The notes under the pieces were generated by a model that was given only the letters and a program-made list of their open reading frames with translations, was not told where the DNA came from and ran no database searches. Positions 7,385-16,413 of a stretch of DNA of 64,000 bases are shown piece by piece. This DNA is from Thiohalocapsa marina (GTDB lineage: Bacteria; Pseudomonadota; Gammaproteobacteria; Chromatiales; Chromatiaceae), in the NCBI RefSeq assembly GCF_008632335.1, contig NZ_VWXX01000013.1, positions 1 to 64,000 of the forward strand, in the 5' to 3' direction. How positions within the stretch are numbered: the stretch's first letter is position 1; each line of letters opens with the position of its first letter. Position numbers and translations under genes: made by a program.

Positions 7385-7987
7385 TCAGCGGGCTGCGGCC
7401 CCGACGGGCGGCTTGGGGGACGGCTTGGCCGGCAATTCGGGCTCTAGCCAGCGCATCAGACCATGCCAGTCGAGGCAGGTGCCCGGTCCGTCAGGCGGGG
7501 GCTGCAGGTACTGGGGCAAGGTGTGGCTGTTGCCGATGGGGGGCCAGGGCGGTGGCGGGTGATGCCAGCCGCCGTCGCGGGTGCGCATGTGGCGTCGGTC
7601 GCTGCCAAAATGCCGGCGGTAGTCATCGGCCGGCACCAGACGGAATTTGGGCGCCAGCGCCGGGCCCAAAAGGCGGATGAACGGAAAGGTCTGCTGCAGC
7701 CAGTCGCGCGCGGGCAGGGGCATGCCCAGGCGGGTATCCGGGTCCCAGATGCGTGCGGCTTCGTCGAGCACCACGCAGTGGTAATCCCAGCTCAGGAGCC
7801 GGCCGGGCGGCGCCGCGCGCTGGCAGGCGAACGGACATCGACCGATGCGATTGGAGACGAACAGCACCTGTCGCCCGCCCCCGGGCTCCCCCTCCCCGCC
7901 CGCGGCCAGGGTCGGTTCGCCGCAGAGCCACCAGGCATTCTCCTCGCAGTAGAAGGGCTGATAGCGAAATTGCCGTCTTTCGTGCAT
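7385..7987 (-). CDS. Protein N-terminal glutamine amidohydrolase (NTAQ1-like)
   Basis: A 200-residue protein matching the Nt-Gln amidase family, which deamidates N-terminal glutamine of proteins and peptides to glutamate and in eukaryotes feeds the Arg/N-degron pathway. The catalytic cysteine is in FYCEENAWWLC (Cys14), the histidine in WDYHCVVLD (His70) and the acidic residue in IWDPDT (Asp82/84). VLFVSNRIGRCPF is also family-typical. Length is close to that of the human enzyme (205 aa). I start at the ATG at 7987 because the extra 32 residues of the longer frame do not fit the family. It is divergent from alaC. The family is mostly eukaryotic, so a bacterial copy is noteworthy. Confidence 0.85.
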   Translation of the reverse strand: MHERRQFRYQPFYCEENAWWLCGEPTLAAGGEGEPGGGRQVLFVSNRIGRCPFACQRAAPPGRLLSWDYHCVVLDEAARIWDPDTRLGMPLPARDWLQQTFPFIRLLGPALAPKFRLVPADDYRRHFGSDRRHMRTRDGGWHHPPPPWPPIGNSHTLPQYLQPPPDGPGTCLDWHGLMRWLEPELPAKPSPKPPVGAAAR

Positions 7988-8061
7988 CACACGTTTGAAT
8001 CCAGGCGAGCTGACGTTACACTCTAACCCCTTTACCCAGGCAATCTGCACAGAGGTCCATC

Positions 8062-9255
8062 GTGGTCGCCCCGGAACCGTCATTTCGCCGCATCGAGCGG
8101 CTCCCGCCCTATGTCTTCAATATCGTCAATGAGTTGAAGGCCGCAGCACGCGCCCGGGGCGAGGATATCATCGATTTCGGCATGGGCAACCCCGATCAAC
8201 CCACGCCGCAGCACATCGTCGACAAGCTGGTGGAGGCCTCGCAGCGCCGGGACACCCACCGCTACTCCGTCTCCCGCGGCATTCCGCGGCTGCGCCGGGC
8301 CATCGCCAAGTGGTATCGGGAGCGCTACGACGTGCAGCTCGACCCCGCTACCGAGGCCATTGTCACCATCGGCTCCAAAGAGGGGTTGGCGCACCTGGCA
8401 CTGGCCACCATGGGCGCCGGCGACACGGTGCTGGTACCGAACCCGGCCTATCCCATCCACCCCTATGGTTTCATCATCGCCGGCGCGGATGTGCGCCATG
8501 TGCGCATGACGCCTGAGGTGAACTTCTTCGAGGAGCTGCAGCGGGCCATCGTCGACTCCTGGCCGCGCCCGAAGATGCTGGTGCTGAACTTTCCGGGCAA
8601 CCCCACCACGGAGTGCGTGGACCTGCCGTTCTTCGAGCAGGTGGTGGAGATCGCACGCGAGCACGGCATCTGGGTGGTGCATGATCTGGCCTACGCCGAT
8701 ATCGTCTTCGACGGCTACACCGCGCCGTCCATCCTGCAGGTGCCGGGGGCGAAGGACATCGCCGCGGAATTCTTCTCCATGTCAAAGAGCTACAACATGC
8801 CCGGCTGGCGCGTCGGCTTCATGTGCGGCAGCCCGACGCTGGTCGCCGCGCTGGCGCGGATCAAGTCTTACCTTGACTACGGCACCTTCACGCCGATCCA
8901 GGTCGCAGCCATCCATGCGCTGGAGTCGTCGCAGCAGTGCGTGGCGGACATCCGCGACATGTACCAGCGCCGGCGCGACTGCCTGTGCGACGGCCTCAAC
9001 GATGCCGGCTGGCCGGTGGAGCGGCCGCGGGCGACCATGTTCGTCTGGGCCCGGATCCCGGAGCAGTACCGCGAGATGGGGTCGCTGGAATTTTCCAAGA
9101 AGCTGCTGCGCGACGCCAAGGTGGCGGTGTCTCCGGGCATCGGCTTCGGCGATTACGGCGACGATCACGTGCGCTTCAGCCTGATCGAGAACGAGCACCG
9201 CACGCGTCAGGCGATGCGCGGCATCAAGCAGATGTTCCGCGACGACGCGCGCTAG
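8062..9255 (+). CDS. alaC: Alanine-synthesising aminotransferase AlaC
   Basis: A 397-residue class I/II PLP aminotransferase. Recognisable features are [19 protein letters not shown], the cofactor region [32 protein letters not shown], the Schiff-base lysine in [15 protein letters not shown] and the arginine in [11 protein letters not shown]. This set matches AlaC/YfdZ, which makes alanine from pyruvate and glutamate. The start is GTG, supported by agagg seven bases upstream. It is followed on the same strand by hom, a common arrangement in which amino-acid genes share a transcript. Confidence 0.93.
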   Translation: MVAPEPSFRRIERLPPYVFNIVNELKAAARARGEDIIDFGMGNPDQPTPQHIVDKLVEASQRRDTHRYSVSRGIPRLRRAIAKWYRERYDVQLDPATEAIVTIGSKEGLAHLALATMGAGDTVLVPNPAYPIHPYGFIIAGADVRHVRMTPEVNFFEELQRAIVDSWPRPKMLVLNFPGNPTTECVDLPFFEQVVEIAREHGIWVVHDLAYADIVFDGYTAPSILQVPGAKDIAAEFFSMSKSYNMPGWRVGFMCGSPTLVAALARIKSYLDYGTFTPIQVAAIHALESSQQCVADIRDMYQRRRDCLCDGLNDAGWPVERPRATMFVWARIPEQYREMGSLEFSKKLLRDAKVAVSPGIGFGDYGDDHVRFSLIENEHRTRQAMRGIKQMFRDDAR

Positions 9256-9257
9256 CC

Positions 9258-9272
9258 CCGGCTTAAAGCCGG
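9258..9272 (+). terminator. Small GC hairpin after alaC
   Basis: An inverted repeat ccggctt-a-aagccgg directly follows the alaC stop. It lacks a strong T-run, so it is at best a weak terminator or a stabilising hairpin between alaC and hom. Confidence 0.35.
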
Positions 9273-9347
9273 CTTGCCTGCAGTTTGCACCCGGCTTACG
9301 AGCGAACCCTGAACATCCCTCCGCCACGGAGGACACAAGGAGCGACT

Positions 9348-10664
9348 ATGGAACCGGTGAACATCGGACTTCTGGGCCTGGGCACCGTCGGCGGAGGGAC
9401 CGTCACGGTGCTGACTCGCAACGCCGCGGAGATCGCCCGGCGGGCCGGACGCGACATTCGCATTGCCCATGCCGCCGCACGCGCCTACGACCAGGAGCGC
9501 ATCAGCGGCATCGAGGCCATCGGGCGCATCACTGATGATGCCTTCGCCGTGGTGGATGACCCAAAGGTGGACATCGTCATCGAGCTCATCGGCGGCTACT
9601 CGCCGGCGCGGGAGCTGGTGCTGCGCGCCATCGACAACGGCAAGCATGTGGTCACCGCCAACAAGGCGCTGATCGCGCTGCACGGCAACGAGATCTTCGC
9701 CGCCGCGCAGGAAAAGGGCGTGACCGTGGCCTTCGAGGCGGCGGTCGCCGGCGGCATCCCCATCATCAAGGCGCTGCGCGAGGGTCTGGCGGCCAACCAC
9801 ATCGAGTGGATCGCCGGCATCATCAACGGCACCGGCAACTACATCCTCACCGAGATGCGCGACAAGGGTCGCGACTTCGGCGACGTGCTGGCGGAGGCCC
9901 AAGCCCTGGGCTATGCCGAGGCCGATCCCACCTTCGACGTGGAGGGCATCGACGCCGCGCACAAGCTGACCATCCTGGGCTCCCTGGCCTTCGGCATCCC
10001 GCTGCAGTTCGACAAGACCTTCACCGAGGGGATCTCCCGGATCGAGCCCCAGGACGTCGCCTTTGCGGCGGAACTGGGCTACCGCATCAAGCATCTGGGC
10101 ATCACGCGGCGTACCGACGCCGGTATCGAGATGCGCGTGCATCCGACGCTGATCCCGCATCGCCGGCTGATCGCCAACGTCGACGGCGTGATGAACGCGG
10201 TGCTGGTCAAGGGCGACGCCGTGGGCCCGACGCTCTACTACGGTGCCGGCGCCGGTGCGCTGCCCACCGCCTCGGCGGTGGTGGCGGACGTGGTGGACGT
10301 GGCGCGGGCGCTGACCACGGATCCGACCAATCGCGTGCCGCACCTGGCCTTCCAGCCAGACGAGATCACCGACACCCCGGTGCTGCCCATCGATGAGGTG
10401 GAGACCGCCTACTACCTGCGTCTCACGGCGCTGGACCGTCCCGGCGTCATGGCCGGCATCGCCGGCATCCTGGGTGAGGAAGGCATCAGCATCGAGGCCA
10501 TCAAACAGAAGGAGCCGGCACCCGGCGAGACCCATGTGCCGCTGATCATGCTCAGCCACCGCGTCAAGGAGGCGCGCATGAACCGCGCCCTGGCCCGCAT
10601 CGAGGCGCTGGAGGCCGTGAGCGGCGAGATCGTCCGCATCCGCATGGAAGGGCTGGACGGCTAA
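9348..10664 (+). CDS. hom: Homoserine dehydrogenase
   Basis: A 438-residue NAD(P)-dependent homoserine dehydrogenase, reducing aspartate semialdehyde to homoserine for threonine and methionine synthesis. The N-terminal Rossmann motif is IGLLGLGTVGGG. The catalytic domain contains VTANKALIA, FEAAVAGGIPIIK, NGTGNYILTEM and EADPTFDVEGIDAAHK with the substrate lysine. A C-terminal ACT domain (LTALDRPGVMAGIAGILGEE) provides feedback sensing. An AAGGAG site precedes the ATG at 9348; the longer upstream frame lacks support. thrC, usually next, is absent; the convergent alr gene follows instead. Confidence 0.95.
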   Translation: MEPVNIGLLGLGTVGGGTVTVLTRNAAEIARRAGRDIRIAHAAARAYDQERISGIEAIGRITDDAFAVVDDPKVDIVIELIGGYSPARELVLRAIDNGKHVVTANKALIALHGNEIFAAAQEKGVTVAFEAAVAGGIPIIKALREGLAANHIEWIAGIINGTGNYILTEMRDKGRDFGDVLAEAQALGYAEADPTFDVEGIDAAHKLTILGSLAFGIPLQFDKTFTEGISRIEPQDVAFAAELGYRIKHLGITRRTDAGIEMRVHPTLIPHRRLIANVDGVMNAVLVKGDAVGPTLYYGAGAGALPTASAVVADVVDVARALTTDPTNRVPHLAFQPDEITDTPVLPIDEVETAYYLRLTALDRPGVMAGIAGILGEEGISIEAIKQKEPAPGETHVPLIMLSHRVKEARMNRALARIEALEAVSGEIVRIRMEGLDG

Positions 10665-10716
10665 CGCCTGACGACCAGCCGACGGGCCAGTCGACAGACC
10701 GACCGACAGACAGGGA

Positions 10717-11820
10717 TCAGCTGGCGTCGGCGTCGGCGTCGGCGTCCTGATGGATCAGCCGCACCCGCCGCGACAGGCCGGCGAAGAGCTGGTAGGCAAT
10801 GGTGTCACTGGCGGCCGCGACCTCGTTGGGGTCCACCCGATCACCCCAGAGCTGCACCGGGTCGCCGACCCGCGCATCCGGGACCGGCGTCAGATCGACC
10901 GTGAGCATGTCCATGGAGACGCGGCCGATAATGCGGGTGCGCCGGCCCTTCACCGCCACTGGCGTGCCGTCGCGGGCGTGGCGCGGGTAGCCGTCAGCAT
11001 AGCCGATGGACACCACCCCCACCCGGGTGGGGGTTGAACAGACAAAGCGCCCGCCGTAGCCCACCGCTGCACCGGCGTCCAGTTCGCGGATGGCGATCAG
11101 CGCCGACTCCAGACACATGCCCCGCCGTAACGGCGCCGAGGCCGGGTGATCGGCGGGCAGCGGCGTTGCGCCGTACAGCATGATGCCCGGGCGTAGCCAC
11201 TGCCGCCGGGCCGCCGTCCAGCCCATGATCGCGGCGGAGTTGGCCAGGCTCTGCGGTGAGTCCATGTCGCGCACATGGGCGTCGAACACGGCCAATTGAT
11301 CCGTGGTGCCGGGGTGCGCCAGTTCATCGGCGCGGGCAAGGTGGCTCATCAGCACGATGTCGGCCACATGGGGGCAGGCGCGCAGGCAGCGATAGGCCTC
11401 CTGAAAGGCCCGCGGCGCCAGGCCGACGCGATGCATGCCGGTGTCCATCTTCAGCCAGCAGGACAAGGGCCGCCCGGGCCTGGCCTGCAGCAACCAGAGC
11501 AACTGCTCCGGCGAGTGCACCACCGGGGTCAGCCGATGGCGTTCTGCCAGGGCCAGTTCTGCCGGCTCGAACACCCCCTCCATGAGCAGAATGGGGTTGT
11601 CGATACCGGACTCTCGCAGTTCCATCGCCTCTTCCGCGCAGGCGACGCCGAAGGCATCCGCCTCCGCCGCCAGTGTCCTGGCCACGGCCACGGCGCCATG
11701 CCCGTAGGCATTGGCCTTGATCACCGCAACCGCGCGACTGGCCGGCGCCAGTTGCTTGGCATAACGGTAGTTGTGTCGGATGGCCGCCAGGTCGATACGG
11801 GCGACAAGCGGTCTGGGCAT
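10717..11820 (-). CDS. alr: Alanine racemase
   Basis: A 367-residue fold-type III PLP enzyme producing D-alanine for peptidoglycan. The Schiff-base lysine is in AVIKANAYGHG. The second-base tyrosine region reads VSIGYADGYPR, and the C-terminal beta domain includes GRVSMDMLTVDLT. The protein ends in an Asp-Ala repeat (DADADADA) encoded by a hexanucleotide run. It lies 3 nt downstream of glgC on the same strand, an unusual pairing that suggests co-transcription without an obvious metabolic link. Confidence 0.95.
   Translation of the reverse strand: MPRPLVARIDLAAIRHNYRYAKQLAPASRAVAVIKANAYGHGAVAVARTLAAEADAFGVACAEEAMELRESGIDNPILLMEGVFEPAELALAERHRLTPVVHSPEQLLWLLQARPGRPLSCWLKMDTGMHRVGLAPRAFQEAYRCLRACPHVADIVLMSHLARADELAHPGTTDQLAVFDAHVRDMDSPQSLANSAAIMGWTAARRQWLRPGIMLYGATPLPADHPASAPLRRGMCLESALIAIRELDAGAAVGYGGRFVCSTPTRVGVVSIGYADGYPRHARDGTPVAVKGRRTRIIGRVSMDMLTVDLTPVPDARVGDPVQLWGDRVDPNEVAAASDTIAYQLFAGLSRRVRLIHQDADADADAS
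10723..10746. repeat. Hexanucleotide ggcgtc x4
   Basis: Four tandem ggcgtc units lie in the last codons of alr and encode alternating Asp-Ala. Copy-number change would alter the tail length without shifting the frame. Confidence 0.85.
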
Positions 11821-11823
11821 GCG

Positions 11824-13083
11824 TCAGGCGTCGTAGCCGTGGCCCTTGCCGTGTCCTTCACGGGCGTAGAAGCCGATCGGCGGCGAGGCCACCACAGTGA
11901 CCCCGCCCGGGCTGACGGTATAGCGCTTGCGATCCGCCGCCAGGTCGTAGCCGATTCGAGTATCCGGCCTGATGATGGTGTTGCGGCCCACCACGGCGCG
12001 CTTCAGCCGGGCGCCGCGACAGACGCGCACGTAGTCCATGATGATGCATTCATCCAGCACCACGTCTTCCTCGATTACCGCCTCGCGGCGGATGATGGAG
12101 TCCAGGATCAGGGTGTCTTCATGCACCACCGTGGCCGCACCCAGCAGAGAGTTGCGAATCTCGCCGCCCAGCACGCGGGCCGCTGGCCCTTGGTAATTGC
12201 CGGAGTAGATCGGCCACTGCGGGTTGAAGGCATCGAACCTGGGCTCGGCACCGAGCACGTCCTTGTTGGCAGCGAAGTAGGCGTCGATGGTGCCCACGTC
12301 GCGCCAGTAGGCGCGTTCCTCGTAGGGCTTCACCCCGGGGATCTCGTTGCGGGTGAAGTCATAGGCGTACAGCCGGTGATTGCTCGCCAGCATCTGCGGC
12401 AGCACGTGCCGCCCGAAATCCGTCTGCCCCGCACGCTGGGCGGCCTGCAGGGTCTGCACCAGCGCCTTGGCGTCGAACACATAGTTGCCCATCGAGGCAT
12501 AGGCCGTGTCCGGCCGGCCGGGCATCGGGAACGGCCGTTCCGGCTTCTCCTGAAAGGCCTCGATGCGACCGTCTTCCGACGCCCCGATGACGCCGAAGTC
12601 GTGGGCGGAGGCCAGCGGCACCGGCAAGGCGGCGATGGTCACATCCGCCTGGCGCATCTTGTGGAATTCGATCATCTGCCGGACATCCATCCGGTAGACG
12701 TGATCGGCGCCGAACACCACCACGTAGTCCGGCGCATGTTCCTCGATCAGGTTCAGGTTCTGGTGCACGGCATCGGCGGTGCCCTGGAACCAGTTGGCGC
12801 CGCTGTGCATCTGCGGCGGCACCACGGTGATGAACTGGTCCGACAGCAGCGGCGAGATGGTCCAGCCCTTGCGCACATGCTCGATCAGGGCCTGTGACTT
12901 GTACTGCACCAGCAGGTAGGTGGTGCGGATCTGGGAGTTGACCAGATTGCTCAACACGAAGTCGATGATCTGATAACGGGCACCGAAGGGCACCGACGGG
13001 GTCGAGCGCGCGGCGGTGAGCGGTTGCAGTCCGGCGCCTTCGCCGCCGGCCATGACGAACGCGATGATGCGATCGGTTGACAT
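11824..13083 (-). CDS. glgC: Glucose-1-phosphate adenylyltransferase (GlgC family), altered active-site motif
   Basis: A 419-residue ADP-glucose pyrophosphorylase homologue: N-terminal nucleotidyltransferase domain with PSVPFGARYQIIDFVLSNL, VFGADHVYRMD (catalytic aspartate) and AFQEKPERP (glucose-1-phosphate lysine), then a left-handed beta-helix. The first motif is unusual. The family pattern GGRGxRL reads GGEGAGL (13-19) and RAKPA reads RSTPS (26-30), so the arginine and lysine reported as important for catalysis in E. coli are Gly18 and Thr28. It may be a regulatory or inactive paralogue, or use a different substrate. It is first in a minus-strand pair with alr. No glgA or glgB is in the window. 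Confidence 0.9.
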   Translation of the reverse strand: MSTDRIIAFVMAGGEGAGLQPLTAARSTPSVPFGARYQIIDFVLSNLVNSQIRTTYLLVQYKSQALIEHVRKGWTISPLLSDQFITVVPPQMHSGANWFQGTADAVHQNLNLIEEHAPDYVVVFGADHVYRMDVRQMIEFHKMRQADVTIAALPVPLASAHDFGVIGASEDGRIEAFQEKPERPFPMPGRPDTAYASMGNYVFDAKALVQTLQAAQRAGQTDFGRHVLPQMLASNHRLYAYDFTRNEIPGVKPYEERAYWRDVGTIDAYFAANKDVLGAEPRFDAFNPQWPIYSGNYQGPAARVLGGEIRNSLLGAATVVHEDTLILDSIIRREAVIEEDVVLDECIIMDYVRVCRGARLKRAVVGRNTIIRPDTRIGYDLAADRKRYTVSPGGVTVVASPPIGFYAREGHGKGHGYDA

Positions 13084-13211
13084 CGGTATCTTCCCCCAGC
13101 GTTCCCTGGTGCTTTCGATGTAGTTGGTTTGGTCGAGAAATTCTAACGCCTTTTACGGATCAGTGCACAGGCGATCACAAAATGAATGCTGGCCGCCAGG
13201 CGGCCATACGC

Positions 13212-14033
13212 TCAATCTGCCGGCGCTGGCCTTCCCTGCTCCACTGCATGCAGGGCCTCGCTGCGGTCCGCGCCCAGATCACTGGCCAGAAAGGCCGGCT
13301 GCATCGGCAACTGCACGTCCCAGCCGTTGGTATGGTCCAGTTGCACGGCCGCCTCTGCCAGCGTGAAGTCGAGCACATGGCCGCCGTGGCGGCGGTCGGC
13401 GGACAGAAAATGCAGATGGAAACCCGGCACGTTGACGCCTTTTGTGAAGCTCGGACACCAGAAGCCGATCAGCGTCCCCTCGATGTCGTCACGGGCAAAG
13501 AAGACCTGCTCCCGAGCCGCCTCCGCCAGCGGCGGATAGGGCGTCTGCTGGCGCGGCACGCTGCGGTAGCGGATCGACCCGAAGTGACCGTCGACGCGAA
13601 TGGCGTAGACGATGTTGCGGCTGGGCAGCGCCGCCTCCAGCCAGGTCTTGAAGCCGGCAAAGTCCTGACCCGCGGGCGGCGTCAGTGACTGGTCGGCATC
13701 GAAGTGGGTCACCGCAATGAAGGGCGTCGCTGTCTCCGGCGGCATCGGCCGGACCACGCCGTCCGCCGCCGCCTGATACACCTGTCCGTCCAGCAGGATC
13801 AATTCCCCGTCCAGTGCCTCGAAGGTGCCGATGCCCACATCGCCATGGGGCAGCACGTCCGCCAGTGTGGCCATGGGGCCATAGACGCCGTCGAGCAGCG
13901 CGTCGATGGTGGACACCTGGTACAGGGTGTCGCGCCCTCTCTCGACCTGGCCCTCGGCCCGGCCGCCAGACTGGACGGTCGCTGAAAGCGCCAGCAGCAA
14001 CGGAAGCATCCCGATCCGGGTGGCAATGTGCAT
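13212..14033 (-). CDS. budA: Secreted alpha-acetolactate decarboxylase
   Basis: A 273-residue protein of the acetolactate decarboxylase family, which converts alpha-acetolactate to acetoin. The zinc site is GFHLHFLSADRRHGGHVLDF, supplying three histidines, and the N-terminal half has the family pattern YQVSTIDALLDGVYGP and GDVGIGTFEALDGELILLDG. A signal peptide (MHIATRIGMLPLLLALSATV) predicts export, as in some secreted homologues. It sits 42 nt after the amylosucrase gene and upstream of glgC on the same strand. No acetolactate synthase or butanediol dehydrogenase is nearby. Confidence 0.93.
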   Translation of the reverse strand: MHIATRIGMLPLLLALSATVQSGGRAEGQVERGRDTLYQVSTIDALLDGVYGPMATLADVLPHGDVGIGTFEALDGELILLDGQVYQAAADGVVRPMPPETATPFIAVTHFDADQSLTPPAGQDFAGFKTWLEAALPSRNIVYAIRVDGHFGSIRYRSVPRQQTPYPPLAEAAREQVFFARDDIEGTLIGFWCPSFTKGVNVPGFHLHFLSADRRHGGHVLDFTLAEAAVQLDHTNGWDVQLPMQPAFLASDLGADRSEALHAVEQGRPAPAD

Positions 14034-14075
14034 GATGGTCAGGCCCTGCTGTGAGAATGGCTGCAGAAACGGGGA

Positions 14076-16085
14076 TTAGGCGGAGCGCGACAGGATCATC
14101 AGCTGATACGGCTCGATCAGCAGCTCCTGGGTGGCGACGATGGTGCGCCCGGCGAACAGGTCCACCATGGTCTTGCGCATGCCCATCTGGCGCAGGCGCC
14201 GGGCCTCGAGCCGTTGCTGGTGTTCGCTGAAGTTGGCCAGCACGAACACCGTGGCGCTGTCGTTGGTGCGCAGAAACCCCAGCACATGGCGGTTGCCACT
14301 ATCGACGAACTCGGTCTCGCCGCGGGAAAAGGCCTGGTTCTGCCCACGCACCTGCAGCAGGCGCAGCAGCCCCTGGTAGACGCGCCCGGGCACCTGATCG
14401 GTATCCCGGCGCTGCTCGGCCCGAGACCAGTCGAACGCGCCACGGTGCAGCCAGCGGGAATCGCCAACCTTCTCCGGCTGGCTGTCGTAGCCGTAGTCGT
14501 TCAGGGTGGCGATCTCGTCGCCCAGGTAGATCAGCGGGATGCCGCCGGCGGTGATGATCACACCATGGATCAGCAGGATACGACGGATGGCCAGTTCCAG
14601 TTCCACATCGTCCTGGGTGTCCAACGCCAGTTCCACGCCGGCCAGTGAGGCGCAGGTGCCGGACACGCGCGCCTGGCCGCTGACCGGGTCCTCCTGGAAG
14701 GGCGCCCCGCGGGCATAACTGCCCTCGTGCTCGCCGACGAAGAAGCGTGTCAGGAACTTGCGGTGGGGGTCCGGATCGAAGCCCGCCGCAATCACGTCGT
14801 CGTCGGCAAAGGCCCAGCCGATGTCATCATGGCAGCGCACGTAGTTCACCCAGGCGCAGCCTTCCGGGACCGCAAACCGGCGCTGCATGGCGCTCAGCAG
14901 CACGCGCACGTCACGGGTGGCCAAGGCCTCCCACAGCAGGGCCATCAGTTGCGGATTGTAGGACAGCGGACACTCGTCGATGCCGATGTACTCGCGCACC
15001 TGATCCGGATGCACGATGGCCTCGGACTTGAACACCATGGCCGGGGCGGCGATCTTCACCAGGGCGTTGAAGGCCTGAATCACCCAGTGCGCCTCCGGCA
15101 GGTTCTGCGAATTGGTGCCCAGCCGTTTCCAGACGAAGGCCACCGCATCCAGCCGCAGGATTTCCACCCCCTGGTTGGCGAGGAACAGCATCTCCTCGAG
15201 CATGCGGTTGAAGACCTCGGGATTGGCGTAGTTGAGGTCCCACTGGTAGGTGTGGAAGGTGGTCCAGACCCACTTCTTGATGCCGGTACGATAGGTGAAC
15301 GCCCCCGGATGGTCTTCGGTGAACACCTCGGGCATGGTGCGCTCGTACTGATCCGGCATGCTGCGGTCGGGATACATCCGGTAGTAGGCCTGGTAGCGCC
15401 GGTCGCCGGCCAGCGCCGCCTCGGCCCAGGCGTGCTCGTCACTGGTGTGATTGAACACGAAGTCCAGGGTCAGCGAGATGCCGTGGTGCCGCAGTTCGGT
15501 GGCCAGCTGGGCCAGTTCGTCCATGTCGCCGAGCCGGGCATCGACGTTGCGATAGCTGCTGACCGCATAGCCGCCGTCGTTGTCGCCTTCCGGGCTCTCG
15601 AACACCGGCATCAGGTGCAGGTAGGTGATGCCCATCTCGGTCAGATACGGGATGCGCTCGCGCAGGCCCGCCAGGTCGCCGGCGAACAGGTCGACGTAGC
15701 ACATCGCGCCGACCATGCGGTTTGACTGATACCAGGTGGGGTCGACGGCGCGCATGGCGTCCAGCGCCTTCAGCTCCGAGGGCCGGGCGATCCACATCTC
15801 GGTCGCCGACGCGAGGATGCTCTCCAGATGGAAGAAGAAGTCGTAATGCCGCCCGTAGAGTGCGTACAGGCGCCGGAACAGCCGCGGAAAGTGGCGCTCG
15901 AACCGCTCCAGATAGGCGAGCCACTCCACCTCGTCCACGGCGCCGCGAAAGCGCTGCTCCAGCCGCGGCAGCAGCCGTTCCAGCGAGCGCTGCACCTGCT
16001 CCTGCAGCCAGCGCTCGTCCTCGCCAGGCAGCCCCTCGTCGGCCGGCCCGCCAACGGCCCCGCCTCGTTCCGCCGGTGCCGCCAA
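14076..16085 (-). CDS. Amylosucrase (GH13)
   Basis: A 669-residue glycoside hydrolase family 13 enzyme matching amylosucrase, which polymerises the glucose moiety of sucrose into alpha-1,4-glucan. The N-terminal helical domain includes LERFERHFPRLFRRLYALYG. The nucleophile is in LRLDAVAF (Asp313), the acid/base in FKSEAIVH (Glu355) and the transition-state stabiliser in RCHDDIGW (Asp420). These are spaced exactly as in the Neisseria polysaccharea enzyme (Asp286, Glu328, Asp393) with a uniform offset of 27. The start is TTG at 16085, supported by a GGAGG seven bases upstream inside the preceding small ORF. Sucrose may be an osmolyte or carbon store. Confidence 0.93.
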   Translation of the reverse strand: MAAPAERGGAVGGPADEGLPGEDERWLQEQVQRSLERLLPRLEQRFRGAVDEVEWLAYLERFERHFPRLFRRLYALYGRHYDFFFHLESILASATEMWIARPSELKALDAMRAVDPTWYQSNRMVGAMCYVDLFAGDLAGLRERIPYLTEMGITYLHLMPVFESPEGDNDGGYAVSSYRNVDARLGDMDELAQLATELRHHGISLTLDFVFNHTSDEHAWAEAALAGDRRYQAYYRMYPDRSMPDQYERTMPEVFTEDHPGAFTYRTGIKKWVWTTFHTYQWDLNYANPEVFNRMLEEMLFLANQGVEILRLDAVAFVWKRLGTNSQNLPEAHWVIQAFNALVKIAAPAMVFKSEAIVHPDQVREYIGIDECPLSYNPQLMALLWEALATRDVRVLLSAMQRRFAVPEGCAWVNYVRCHDDIGWAFADDDVIAAGFDPDPHRKFLTRFFVGEHEGSYARGAPFQEDPVSGQARVSGTCASLAGVELALDTQDDVELELAIRRILLIHGVIITAGGIPLIYLGDEIATLNDYGYDSQPEKVGDSRWLHRGAFDWSRAEQRRDTDQVPGRVYQGLLRLLQVRGQNQAFSRGETEFVDSGNRHVLGFLRTNDSATVFVLANFSEHQQRLEARRLRQMGMRKTMVDLFAGRTIVATQELLIEPYQLMILSRSA

Positions 16086-16086
16086 G

Positions 16087-16266
16087 TTATTCCTCCGTCT
16101 CGACCATCGCGCCGGTGCCGTCCGGCCCCTCGAGCAGCACCAGCTTGCCCAGGGTAGGATGTCTCACGGTGGTGACCTTGAAGCTCGGATACTGTTTTTC
16201 GGCAACCACCCGGCCCTCGTCTTTCAGGTCGGCGATGACCTGAGCCTCAGTATCGATGATGCGCAT
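16087..16266 (-). CDS. Small hypothetical protein upstream of amylosucrase
   Basis: A 59-residue ORF, MRIIDTEAQVIADLKDEGRV to GTGAMVETEE, ends one base before the TTG start of the amylosucrase gene and carries that gene's ribosome-binding site in its last codons. The coupling and protein-like composition (VAEKQYPSFKVTTVRHPTLG, a likely beta hairpin) suggest a real gene. I do not recognise a family. It could be a small modulator of the glucan enzyme or simply a coupling leader. Confidence 0.6.
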   Translation of the reverse strand: MRIIDTEAQVIADLKDEGRVVAEKQYPSFKVTTVRHPTLGKLVLLEGPDGTGAMVETEE

Positions 16267-16413
16267 GCTGTCAGCACCTCAGGCTGGAGTGGAAGGAACG
16301 AACGCCGGCGGCGGGAACCGTGCCGCGGGCACGGGCGCCCCAGCGCACATGGTGACCGATCCACCACGCAGGCTGCAACCGCGATTCCAGTTTTCGCGGC
16401 TTACCTGTCGGCA

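Noticed and set aside
11275-12897. 540-codon open frame on the plus strand
   Set aside because: It is antisense to alr and glgC, whose products are clearly recognisable. The frame is open because of high GC at third positions, and its protein resembles nothing.
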